Source of the DNA: Thermoplasmata archaeon
Lineage (GTDB): Archaea > Thermoplasmatota > Thermoplasmata > Thermoplasmatales > Thermoplasmataceae
Assembly (NCBI GenBank): GCA_021850745.1
Contig: JAJZKX010000096.1
Span: 1 to 6,838, forward strand
DNA length: 6,838 nucleotides
Direction: 5' to 3'
Both the position numbers and the translations under genes were made by a program. The notes under the pieces were generated by a model. It searched no databases, was not told the origin of the DNA, and saw only the letters and a program-made list of their open reading frames with translations. Shown in pieces: positions 1 through 6,836 of this stretch; the first letter of the stretch is position 1, and the number at the start of each line of letters is the position of its first letter.

Positions 1-1
1 C

Positions 2-385
2 GGTATAGCTCAGGCCAAGGTAGAAAAATCACTAAAGGAAATGGCGGCAAACCTCTGCAAGACATATGGTGCAGAATTTGAGTTTGAATTTCTCAGGGGA
101 TATCCAGCGCTTATAAACAACCCGGAGATAGTTTCAGTCGTTGAAAGCGTTGCGAGAAAAGTTGTGGGCGAGAAGAACATAATTCATCCCAAGCCACAGA
201 TGGGGGGAGAGGACTTTGCCTATTATGCACAGCAGGTCCCCAGTGCTTTCTACTTCCTGGGCACAACAGATAAAAATGAAACGAATCCTGGTGCAAACCA
301 TTCTCCCCAGTTTTCCATTGATGAGTCAGCACTTTCAAAGGGCACAAGGCTGATGGAGGAAATAGCACTCAAACTTCTTTTGTAA
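2..385 (+). CDS. M20-family amidohydrolase/carboxypeptidase, C-terminal fragment (5' end outside window)
   Basis: This is the last 127 residues of a metal-dependent amidohydrolase of the M20 family, most like the M20D group (N-acyl-amino-acid amidohydrolases and thermostable archaeal carboxypeptidases). These are cytoplasmic enzymes that cleave an amide bond next to a free carboxylate using a binuclear metal site. The frame is open from position 2 with no start needed, so the gene is cut by the window edge; the ATG at 41 is internal. Seen directly: KTYGAEFEFEF, then RGYPALINNPE, the family block MGGEDFAYYAQQVPSAFYFLG, and near the end NHSPQFSIDESAL, whose His is the usual late metal ligand. 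The order and spacing match the family's C-terminal catalytic part, after the dimerisation domain. It ends in TAA, 54 bases before the nurA ATG. The AT-rich gap and promoter suggest it is not part of the repair operon. Substrate cannot be told from this fragment. Confidence 0.88.
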   Translation, partial: GIAQAKVEKSLKEMAANLCKTYGAEFEFEFLRGYPALINNPEIVSVVESVARKVVGEKNIIHPKPQMGGEDFAYYAQQVPSAFYFLGTTDKNETNPGANHSPQFSIDESALSKGTRLMEEIALKLLL

Positions 386-401
386 AAACACAACATTAAA
401 A

Positions 402-409
402 CTTATAAA
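402..409 (+). promoter_or_regulatory. Probable archaeal TATA box for the nurA-herA-mre11-rad50 operon
   Basis: The only sizeable gap upstream of the operon (386-439) is very AT-rich and contains CTTATAAA, close to the archaeal TATA consensus, preceded by an A-rich stretch (TAAAA at 396-400) that could act as a BRE. Its centre lies about 26 bases before positions 431-432, so transcription would start within a few bases of the TTG at 434 or the ATG at 440. That geometry fits a leaderless or near-leaderless transcript, which is common in Thermoplasmata, and explains why no Shine-Dalgarno sequence precedes nurA. A second AT-rich element, TTTAATATAC at 414-423, would place initiation downstream of the start codon and is less suitable. 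Inference from sequence pattern only. Confidence 0.45.
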
Positions 410-439
410 ACGATTTAATATACTTACAGATATTTGACC

Positions 440-1441
440 ATGGATTTCGTTGAAAAATACAATAATTTCCTCGTGAAAAACAGGGACAGCATAAGGCGAA
501 GCCTCATACTGCACGAGGAGGATCCGGCCTATATTTATTTCAGGGACAGGGTGATGAAACAATTCCATCCCCTTCCGGAACAGCAAAACCCTTCTCTTAA
601 GATCAGTGCGACCGATGGGTCAGAATTCTCAAGGGAATTGTACAACGGACAGAAACTTGTAACGGCAAGGGCAATATCTCTTGTTGATGAAAATGAACTG
701 GAGGAGGATGCCTTTCATCTCCTCAGGGTTGAGCGGGAACAGAAAAGTGAGCTGATAAAGAGGATAATGGAAAATCTCGAACATGAGGTCGCTACAAGAT
801 CCATCCTGGAGAATGGAGCCCGGATATGCCTGATGGATGGTTCCCTGTCCGGAAGGCTTTACTGGAAAACAAAGAGGTTTGATACCGATCTTCCGGATAT
901 ATATTCAGATTATGCCTCAAAATTGACAAACTTCATCAATGCTGTTGTTGAAAAAAAAGTGGTCCTCATATTTGTAGGAAAGAGTTCTGACACAACAATT
1001 TTCAAAAGGAGCCTGATGGAACAGGATCCTAACGTGCCTGCCAGCGTAAAAAGCCAGTCAATAACTGATCACCTTCTTATAAAGTCAATAGTGAGGGAGC
1101 CGGGTTACACTGAGCCAATACAGGTGGAAAGGGAAATCTCAAAGAATGAAAAGGTCTCTTTTTATACAATGCATATTCTTCCTTCAGTAAATGATACGCC
1201 AATGAAGATAGATTTTATAATACCGGATGATTCAACTATAAGCCACACAGATATAGTATCATGGATGATGTGGGGGTATACAGGGTTGAAGAACCACAAT
1301 TTATGGATTTCCCTTGCTGACAAGAAGGTGAAGTTCCACAGGGAAGAGACTGAGGATGTGATAATGAGGCTGTTTATAAAAATGGCGGGGTCAGAATATG
1401 TTGAAACGAGAGGTGAAAGGCGCGCAAGAATCAGGTTTTGA
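440..1441 (+). CDS. nurA: NurA 5'-3' nuclease
   Basis: NurA is the Mn-dependent nuclease that works in the HerA-NurA complex to degrade the 5' strand at DNA double-strand breaks. Numbering from the TTG at 434: the N-terminal catalytic block is ISATDGSEFSREL with the acidic residue D61, and the second is CLMDGSLSG with D135. A strand ending VLIFVGKSSDT (about 177-187) and ITDHLLI (D212) follow. The C-terminal block GYTGLKNHNL (281-290) corresponds to the family's conserved Tyr/Pro/His region, with H288 the likely conserved His. At 333-335 residues the length is normal. I chose the ATG at 440; an in-frame TTG at 434 would add two residues and is also possible if the mRNA is leaderless. The very basic C-terminus (ETRGERRARIRF) is encoded in the 44-base overlap with herA. 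Adjacent herA strongly supports the call, since NurA sequences are otherwise divergent. Confidence 0.9.
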   Translation: MDFVEKYNNFLVKNRDSIRRSLILHEEDPAYIYFRDRVMKQFHPLPEQQNPSLKISATDGSEFSRELYNGQKLVTARAISLVDENELEEDAFHLLRVEREQKSELIKRIMENLEHEVATRSILENGARICLMDGSLSGRLYWKTKRFDTDLPDIYSDYASKLTNFINAVVEKKVVLIFVGKSSDTTIFKRSLMEQDPNVPASVKSQSITDHLLIKSIVREPGYTEPIQVEREISKNEKVSFYTMHILPSVNDTPMKIDFIIPDDSTISHTDIVSWMMWGYTGLKNHNLWISLADKKVKFHREETEDVIMRLFIKMAGSEYVETRGERRARIRF

Positions 1442-2945
1442 ACTGGGATATGTGACTGGCCAGAGCGAGAGTGAATACTTTCAGTTTGTAATAAGCCCGG
1501 ATGCAGTGTTGAAGAGATGGGAATATATTACGGTTGAACAGAATGGAAGAAAGATAATAGGAAGAGTGGAGAAACTGTTGTCTTTCAGTGATCTCATCAG
1601 CCAGAACATTGATTTTCAGACAGTGAAAAAACTGAACAGCACAAAGATAAGGGAAGTCGTGGATGTTGCCAAGGCCAGAACTGTCGGTTCCATAACGGAT
1701 GACGGGAGGGTCCTGAAAAGCAACAGGGAACTGATACGCCCCGGGACAGGCGTTAAAAGATCGACAGAAGTGGAAATGAAAACACTTTTTGGATATAGCC
1801 AGGATGGAAGCCTGGAACTGGGTTCACTCACTGATTATGAGAATGTCAAAACAGGGATTTCGATTAACGGAATGAGAAGGCATGTTGCAATTATGGCCCA
1901 GACGGGTGCTGGAAAAAGCAATGCTGCTGCAGTCCTCATTGAGGAACTTGCAAAGGCAGGCGCAACAATAGTTGTCCTCGATCCGCATGCAGATTATTCC
2001 CTTATGAAAGCAAGCAAATCCATGGCCGATATTACCAGGGTTTTTAAAACACCTATGAGCACTGGACGCTATGGAACTGAGCTGAACTCACTTACGGAGA
2101 GGTTTTCCCTGAGGTTTCAGGATCTTGAAGAAGATGATCTGTTCAACATAATGAGAATAGACGAGCAGTGGACAAATATGAGGGAAATCGTCAGGAGGCT
2201 GTATGCAAATGTCAAGGGAAAGGGGAGTTTTGAAGATTTTATCAGGGCATACGAATCAATGCCGCTTCAGGACAAGTCGAAGATAGCAGGAAGGATAGCC
2301 CTGCTGAAAGCAGTAAAAGATATTTTCACAGACGTAACAACGCCGGTGGAATCTTACCTTAGGCCGGGGCAGCTGTCCATCCTTGATCTTTCAGGGCTTG
2401 ACCAGGATATAATATCATACTTCTGCCTGAAGATCCTGGATGAAGTTTACGATCAGAAAACATCCGGGAATTTCAAATATCCCGTTTTCTTCTTTATAGA
2501 AGAGGCACATAACTTTGTCGGGAGGGAAACTGTTGGCAAGCTGCCGGTCCTCATTAAAAAGATAGCATCAGAAGGCAGAAAGTTCGGCACATTCCTTGTT
2601 GTTATCACCCAGAGGCCGGGCAAGATCGACCAGGATGTGCTCAGCCAGTGCAATTCGCAGATTATTCTCAGGGTTACCAATCCCATGGATCAGAGGGCAA
2701 TCGAGGAATCATGTGAAAGCGTGAGCGAGTCCATCATTAACGATCTCCCATCACTTAACACTGGAGAAGCAGTGCTTGTTGGCGAATTTGTAAGATTCCC
2801 GGTGATCGTGAAGGTCAGGCGGAGGGAAACAAGAGAAGGTGGAGGCGATGTGGATATACTCCCACTAATGAAGGAATCCAGAATTCTCAGGGAAAAGGCA
2901 TCATCTCCGGAAAAGAACAGGGACTTTATCAGGGGGCTGGCATGA
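1398..2945 (+). CDS. herA: HerA DNA translocase/helicase (FtsK-HerA superfamily ATPase)
   Basis: HerA forms a hexameric ring that pumps double-stranded DNA and drives the NurA nuclease during end resection. Domains visible in the 515 residues: an N-terminal HAS-barrel (about 15-125, beginning GYVTGQSESEYFQF), then the RecA-like ATPase core. Walker A is AQTGAGKSN (K173), followed by VVLDPHADY (191-200). A helical insertion spans about 230-320. Walker B is FFFIEEAHNF (E368, E369), then SEGRKFG (391-397, R394 a likely arginine finger), the sensor VITQRPG (402-408), and NPMDQRAI (428-435). The closing GEAVLVGEFVRFPVIVKVR strand pair is typical. Length fits archaeal HerA (about 500). The ATG at 1398 lies inside nurA, giving a 44-base overlap; a GTG at 1413 would also keep the full barrel. 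No clear Shine-Dalgarno site is seen, only a G-rich patch, so translational coupling to nurA is likely. No missing catalytic residue was seen. Confidence 0.95.
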   Translation: MLKREVKGAQESGFELGYVTGQSESEYFQFVISPDAVLKRWEYITVEQNGRKIIGRVEKLLSFSDLISQNIDFQTVKKLNSTKIREVVDVAKARTVGSITDDGRVLKSNRELIRPGTGVKRSTEVEMKTLFGYSQDGSLELGSLTDYENVKTGISINGMRRHVAIMAQTGAGKSNAAAVLIEELAKAGATIVVLDPHADYSLMKASKSMADITRVFKTPMSTGRYGTELNSLTERFSLRFQDLEEDDLFNIMRIDEQWTNMREIVRRLYANVKGKGSFEDFIRAYESMPLQDKSKIAGRIALLKAVKDIFTDVTTPVESYLRPGQLSILDLSGLDQDIISYFCLKILDEVYDQKTSGNFKYPVFFFIEEAHNFVGRETVGKLPVLIKKIASEGRKFGTFLVVITQRPGKIDQDVLSQCNSQIILRVTNPMDQRAIEESCESVSESIINDLPSLNTGEAVLVGEFVRFPVIVKVRRRETREGGGDVDILPLMKESRILREKASSPEKNRDFIRGLA

Positions 2946-4073
2946 GTGGCACGGTTCATGCATATATCCGACACCCACCTGGGTTCTGTACAGTATGGTA
3001 TTCCTGAAAGGGAGAACGATTTCTACGAAGCTTTCAGGGAGGGAATTCAAGTTGGTATTGATAGAGAAGTTGATTTCATCATTCATTCCGGTGATCTTTT
3101 CGATTCTGCAAGGCCTTCAAACAGGGCCCTCAGGGTGGCAGAGGAAGCAATGGTACTGCTTCAGAAAAGCAATATACCAGTTTTTTCCATAGCAGGCGAT
3201 CACGACAGGCCAAAAGTCAGGGATAACCCGTCACACATTCTATTCGATCTTTTCGGGCTGAAGATAATGGGAATGGATGGATTTCAAAGCACTGTTTTCA
3301 GAAAGGGCGGTGAAGAGGTGTTTATTGGCGGAGTAGGCAACATGAAGATGTTCATGAGGGAAAAACTCAAGGAGGAATATGATAAAGCAAGCAAGGAAGC
3401 TGCAAACCACAAAATATCCGTTTTCATGTCGCATCAGGGGGTATCGCCAATGTTTCCGCCTGAAAGTTCAGAAGCAAGGGAAGATCAGCTTCCGGTTAAC
3501 TACAACTACCTTGCCTTCGGCCATGTCCATCAGTTCAACAGGAGAATTATAGGCAGGGCTTTATTCAGTTACGCAGGCTCAACGGAAGTGAAAAGCACAA
3601 ATGAAATATCCGGACTGGAGAGGCAGGGAAAGGGCGTGAATATAATTGAAACGGATGGTGAAAATACTGAACTTGAGAGGGTTATTCTGAAAAGCGTGAG
3701 GGTTCAGAAAGATCTGACTGGGACTATGGACGAATGCTTTGGGAAGCTTGATGCCCTGAATGCCAAAGAATATGGAAAGAAGCCAGTAATAACAATGCAT
3801 ATCCACGGCAGGCCGAATATCAAATATCTGCGTGAAAAACTTTCAGAATACAAAGAGAAATTTATCATGCGGCAGCCCATTATAGAAGAAAACCCGGATG
3901 CTGTCCTTCTTGCACCATCTTTTGAGGAAAATATCGAATCCATATTTACAAAATACTTTTCTGACGAGAAAAAGGGCCACATGGCGCTTTCCATATACAA
4001 TCTCATAAAAGACGGCAGGAACAGCGATGATGACATAATGAAGATCTGCGGGGAAGTGCTCAATGATAATTGA
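2946..4073 (+). CDS. mre11: Mre11 DNA double-strand break repair nuclease
   Basis: Mre11 is the manganese-dependent exo/endonuclease that, with Rad50, senses and processes DNA ends. The calcineurin-like phosphoesterase motifs appear in order: HISDTHLGS (D9, H11), HSGDLFD (D50), AGDHDRP (85-87), MSHQG (H163) and FGHVH (H193, H195). The capping region and C-terminal Rad50-binding segment follow to residue 375, close to the usual archaeal length (330-430). The start is GTG at 2946, directly after the herA stop at 2943-2945; it gives MARFMHISDTHLG, the normal N-terminus of the family, whereas the next ATG (2958) would leave only four residues before D9. The 3' end overlaps rad50 by 11 bases. One variation: the third motif reads GDHD where many phosphoesterases have GNHD/E, so a metal-ligand Asn is replaced by Asp. 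This may be a lineage variant rather than a loss of activity. Confidence 0.95.
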   Translation: MARFMHISDTHLGSVQYGIPERENDFYEAFREGIQVGIDREVDFIIHSGDLFDSARPSNRALRVAEEAMVLLQKSNIPVFSIAGDHDRPKVRDNPSHILFDLFGLKIMGMDGFQSTVFRKGGEEVFIGGVGNMKMFMREKLKEEYDKASKEAANHKISVFMSHQGVSPMFPPESSEAREDQLPVNYNYLAFGHVHQFNRRIIGRALFSYAGSTEVKSTNEISGLERQGKGVNIIETDGENTELERVILKSVRVQKDLTGTMDECFGKLDALNAKEYGKKPVITMHIHGRPNIKYLREKLSEYKEKFIMRQPIIEENPDAVLLAPSFEENIESIFTKYFSDEKKGHMALSIYNLIKDGRNSDDDIMKICGEVLNDN

Positions 4074-4611
4074 AAATGTGAAGATTGAAAATTTTCTTTC
4101 ACACAGGAACAGCGATATTAATTTGGGAACTGGCATCAATATCATAATTGGGCAAAATGGATCCGGGAAATCGTCCATATTCGAGGCGATCAAGGTTGCT
4201 TTTTTTGGGCAGGCTGAAAGTTACAGGCGAAGGCTGGTATCGTACAATTCAACACTTGCCAAAATTCACGTAAGATTCAGGATTGGGGATCACGAATATG
4301 AAGCTGTAAGGCAGATAGAGAACAGGAAAGACAAGGAAACCACAAAGCTTGCCCTTCTATTGATGGATGGGCAGAAAATCGTCGAAGGGGCTAGCGCAGT
4401 TACTGCAGAACTCCAGAAGATAATAGGCATATCGAAGAGTGCGTTCATCAATTCCATTTACGTTGACCAGGGGCAGATTGATTCCCTTGTGAAAGAATCC
4501 CCTGCAGAAAGAAAAGATGTTTTCAATGAAATCATTGGGTTGAGGAATTATGACAGGGCATTTGCTGAAGTTGACAGAATTGCAAAAAACATGGCTGGGA
4601 AGATTGATTAG
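4063..4611 (+). CDS. rad50: Rad50 ATPase, N-terminal part ending at an in-frame TAG
   Basis: These 182 residues are the N-terminal ATPase lobe of Rad50, the SMC-like partner of Mre11. The start MIIENVKIENFLSHRNSDI is typical. Walker A is GQNGSGKSS (30-38, K36), and the Q-loop is YVDQGQIDSL (133-142), followed by ERKDVFNEIIGLRNYD (149-164), the usual exit to the first coiled-coil helix. The ATG at 4063 overlaps the mre11 stop by 11 bases, and GGGGA about 8 bases upstream could serve as a weak ribosome site. The reading frame stops at TAG 4609-4611, yet Rad50-like coiled coil continues in exactly the same frame to 6768. On its own this fragment has Walker A but lacks the signature, Walker B and zinc hook, so it could not be a complete ATPase. 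It would need the downstream half or readthrough. Identity is certain; the real product boundary is not. Confidence 0.9.
   Translation: MIIENVKIENFLSHRNSDINLGTGINIIIGQNGSGKSSIFEAIKVAFFGQAESYRRRLVSYNSTLAKIHVRFRIGDHEYEAVRQIENRKDKETTKLALLLMDGQKIVEGASAVTAELQKIIGISKSAFINSIYVDQGQIDSLVKESPAERKDVFNEIIGLRNYDRAFAEVDRIAKNMAGKID
4609..4611 (+). other. rad50: In-frame amber (TAG) codon interrupting rad50 at codon 183
   Basis: Codons read AAG ATT GAT TAG CAG GAA CCG AAA, with the same frame open from 4063 to the TGA at 6766-6768. Ignoring this codon gives one 901-residue Rad50 with all motifs present and the CPLC zinc hook at 454-457, almost the exact middle, as expected for equal coiled-coil arms. The site is about 20 residues past the N-terminal lobe, on the first arm, where Gln, Lys or Glu would be harmless; CAG to TAG is a single C-to-T change. 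No frameshift or deletion is seen. None of the four other complete or partial genes ending in the window uses TAG (one TAA, three TGA counting nurA, herA and mre11; rad50 itself ends TGA). Candidate explanations are a sequencing error, a nonsense mutation, a split protein, or amber recoding or suppression. I cannot choose among them from this sequence. Confidence 0.95.
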
Positions 4612-4632
4612 CAGGAACCGAAAACAGATGAA

Positions 4633-6768
4633 TTGGCGAAAATGGTGCAGGAAGTGGATTCCAGGGAAACGGAATTGAAAAATCTTGCTGAAAAGAATGA
4701 AATAAATAAAAAGGAACTGGAAGAGAGCGAAGAGATTCTTGAAAATTTAAACAAGAGATATATAGAATACTCGGGAATCATAAGCGTTATCAGATCCAAT
4801 AAAGAAAAAATTTCAGAACTGGAAAAAGATAAAAATTACCTGAATGAAAGGATCAGGAAAATCAATGAAGGGATGGAAAAGCTCGAGTCTCTAAAAGGAG
4901 AGTTGCAGAAGATTGAGAATAATGATCTTTACCTTCATGGAGATAAGATTGCCCTGATAGAACAGAACTGCAGGCAGATCGAAGATGAGAAGAGGCAGAT
5001 AGAACAGTTGAAACTGGAGATGGAGAAACTCACTAAGTCCGTTGAAAGGGAAATGGATGAAAGGCAGAAATATAATATCAGGAAGCTGAAATTAGAAGAG
5101 ATTGAGAAGAATGAGAAGGAATTGAATTCACTAACAGAAAATCATGTTAAATACATAACTTCGGGAAAGGAAATTAAGGATAAACAGTCAAAGACAGAGA
5201 AATTAAGGGCAGAACTGAAGGAATGCGAAGCAAATATTCCGGAAAGGATTATTTCTGAAAAGTTGCCTCTGGAAGATGTTGATAAAGAGATTGTAGCACT
5301 CAGAAATGAAGAGAATGAGATTAATTCCAAAAGCGGAGTTGCCAGGAATGAAATACTGAACTTTAAGGATGAAATAGATAAAGCAAATAATAAGATCCTG
5401 AACCTTAAAGATGAGAAGGAATGCCCCCTCTGTGGGCAGGAACTTACAGCAGATCATCTGCACAGGGTAATGGATGAATACAGGAAACAGGTTTCAGATA
5501 TGGAAGAGAGGATAAAATCAAACAATAATCTGGTGGCCGCCCTCGACAGGAAAAAAGAGAATTTGAAAAGCAGGATTGAACTCTTTTCAAGCCAGCATGT
5601 GAAAAGCTACTATGCCATCCTGGACGAATTAGGCAGGCTTGCCAGTGAAATACAGGCAAAAGACCTGGAACTTGAGGGTTTGAACAAATCCTATGCCCGT
5701 TTTGAAGAGCTGAAAAAAGTTCTGGAAGGAAGTGATGCCTTAAAAAGGGATTTCAAGGCAATGGAAAATGAATACCTCAAACTGCAGAAAACAATAGAAG
5801 TGCTGGGAGAACAGAACATTGGAGAGAAAATAGAGCGGGAAAACAAAAAGATAGAAAATCTTCATGATCTCAACAAATCAAACGAAAAGAGCTTTAAGCT
5901 CTGGAGTGAGGGAAAACGATCCGATGAATACCAGGAACTTAAGGATAAAGCTGCACGGATAAGGAAAGATATAGATTCATACAGCAATGCTGTGCAGGAC
6001 CTGAATGACACAAAGGCCAGACGTTCAGCCACTGAGGAAACGATTAATAAGACTTTGCAGGAAAATGAAAAGAGAAGTGTTCAGCTTGCCTCTTTCGGTG
6101 AAATCGAGAAACAGTTGTCTGAAGCAAATGAAAGAAAAAGAGCCCTTGCTGGTCTAGAACTGAACTTAGCAGGGCAGATATCCTCGCTGAAGGCATCTGT
6201 TGAGGAGATGCAAAAAAATGCTGCCAGGCTGAGGAATGAACTTGATGAAATAAAGAACCTGAAGAAGATTTACGAATTCCTCTCATTGGTCAGAAAGGCC
6301 TTCAACAGGGATGGAATACCGCAGCTCATAAGGCAGATGGCACTGGAGTCAATAAATTCCATCACCCGGAACCTCATTTCCAGGTTCAACCTGAACATGG
6401 AAGATATCAGGATATCAGAAGATCTTGATGTGGAGATTATGCAGAATGGATCTGTAAAGAATATAACCCAGCTAAGCGGTGGTGAAAAGACTGCAGTTTC
6501 AATTGCCATGAGGCTGGCAATAGCCAAGTACCTTGGAAGAAATATAAGCACCATAATGATGGATGAACCCACTGTTTACCTGGATGAGGAAAGAAGAAAT
6601 GACCTGAGGGAGATATTGCAGTATGCGATGAAAGATCTCAGCGATGAGGGCATATTCCCACAGATTGTGATTATAACACACCATCCTGAACTGGAAACTG
6701 CTGCCGACATCTCCCTACATGTAAGGAAATTTGAAGGCGCATCAGTTGTGGAAACCAGCAGTTATTGA
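4633..6768 (+). CDS. rad50: Rad50 ATPase, coiled-coil, zinc-hook and C-terminal part
   Basis: This is the rest of Rad50 in the same frame as the N-terminal part. Numbered as one 901-residue protein, it runs from residue 191. A long heptad-rich, Lys/Glu-rich coiled coil (to about 440) leads to the zinc hook ECPLCGQEL (C454, C457), which joins two Rad50 molecules through a shared zinc. The returning arm reaches about 740. The C-terminal lobe begins near AFNRDGIPQLIRQMALESIN, then the ABC signature QLSGGEKT (803-810), Walker B and D-loop IMMDEPTVYLDEERR (831-845) and H-loop IITHHPEL (870-877, H873). Independent translation would have to begin at TTG 4633, ATG 4642 or another internal codon. No convincing Shine-Dalgarno sequence precedes them, the nearest AGGA being about 17 bases upstream of the TTG. 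The gene ends in TGA. Function depends on pairing with the N-terminal lobe, either through readthrough or by two-chain assembly. Confidence 0.9.
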   Translation: MAKMVQEVDSRETELKNLAEKNEINKKELEESEEILENLNKRYIEYSGIISVIRSNKEKISELEKDKNYLNERIRKINEGMEKLESLKGELQKIENNDLYLHGDKIALIEQNCRQIEDEKRQIEQLKLEMEKLTKSVEREMDERQKYNIRKLKLEEIEKNEKELNSLTENHVKYITSGKEIKDKQSKTEKLRAELKECEANIPERIISEKLPLEDVDKEIVALRNEENEINSKSGVARNEILNFKDEIDKANNKILNLKDEKECPLCGQELTADHLHRVMDEYRKQVSDMEERIKSNNNLVAALDRKKENLKSRIELFSSQHVKSYYAILDELGRLASEIQAKDLELEGLNKSYARFEELKKVLEGSDALKRDFKAMENEYLKLQKTIEVLGEQNIGEKIERENKKIENLHDLNKSNEKSFKLWSEGKRSDEYQELKDKAARIRKDIDSYSNAVQDLNDTKARRSATEETINKTLQENEKRSVQLASFGEIEKQLSEANERKRALAGLELNLAGQISSLKASVEEMQKNAARLRNELDEIKNLKKIYEFLSLVRKAFNRDGIPQLIRQMALESINSITRNLISRFNLNMEDIRISEDLDVEIMQNGSVKNITQLSGGEKTAVSIAMRLAIAKYLGRNISTIMMDEPTVYLDEERRNDLREILQYAMKDLSDEGIFPQIVIITHHPELETAADISLHVRKFEGASVVETSSY

Positions 6769-6836
6769 GGGTTTCTGCTTTTAAAATCCTTTATCATCTT
6801 GATAAGGGCGTCATATGACAGCAGGGCACATTTTTC
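6762..6836 (-). CDS. Possible 3' end of a convergent gene, 24 residues visible
   Basis: On the minus strand a frame is open from the window edge to TAA at 6764-6762, encoding EKCALLSYDALIKMIKDF followed by KSRNPQ. The composition (amphipathic, Lys/Asp-rich helix with a polar tail) and the stop position, overlapping the rad50 stop by 7 bases, look like the tail of a convergent neighbour. The other two minus frames contain stops in this stretch. Against it, 25 open codons can occur by chance, and one + frame is also open here, giving an unlikely hydrophobic peptide. I do not recognise the family and propose no function. Confidence 0.4.
   Translation of the reverse strand, partial: EKCALLSYDALIKMIKDFKSRNPQ
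6788..6808. terminator. Weak hairpin downstream of rad50, possible transcription end region
   Basis: The bases CCTTTATCA and TGATAAGGG form a 9-bp stem (one G-U pair) around a 3-base TCT loop, beginning 20 bases after the rad50 stop. A T5 run follows at 6831-6835. Archaeal termination depends mainly on T-rich tracts, so the hairpin itself need not matter. If the convergent minus-strand gene is real, this sequence is inside its coding region, and conservation may come from that instead. The call is tentative. Confidence 0.2.

Noticed and set aside
3704..4193. Two long minus-strand open frames (3704-4102 and 3843-4193) across the mre11/rad50 junction
   Set aside because: Both lie opposite well-supported mre11 and rad50 coding sequence, and their translations have no recognisable motif. 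They are antisense shadows.
4609..4617. TAG-CAG-GAA as a programmed readthrough context
   Set aside because: It matches only the first half of the plant-virus type TAG-CAR-YYA context, which is established in eukaryotes and not known to act in archaea.
4658..4675. Small hairpin (ATTCC/GGAAT, 8-base loop) about 46 bases after the rad50 TAG as a recoding element
   Set aside because: Only 5 perfect pairs and a large loop. Such structures are expected by chance and it does not resemble a convincing stop-codon recoding element.
6403..6418. Tandem GATATCAG repeat near the rad50 C-terminal lobe
   Set aside because: Two 8-base copies inside conserved coding sequence, explained by the codons. No sign of a regulatory or mobile repeat.
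4633..6768. Reading the long coiled-coil protein as a separate SMC or myosin-like gene
   Set aside because: The CPLC hook, the LSGGE signature, DEPTVYLDEERR, same-frame continuity with the Rad50 N-terminal lobe and adjacency to mre11 identify it as the rest of Rad50.
6810..6819. 10-base palindrome GTCATATGAC as an operator
   Set aside because: It occurs once, downstream of a gene and possibly within a convergent coding region, with no promoter beside it.
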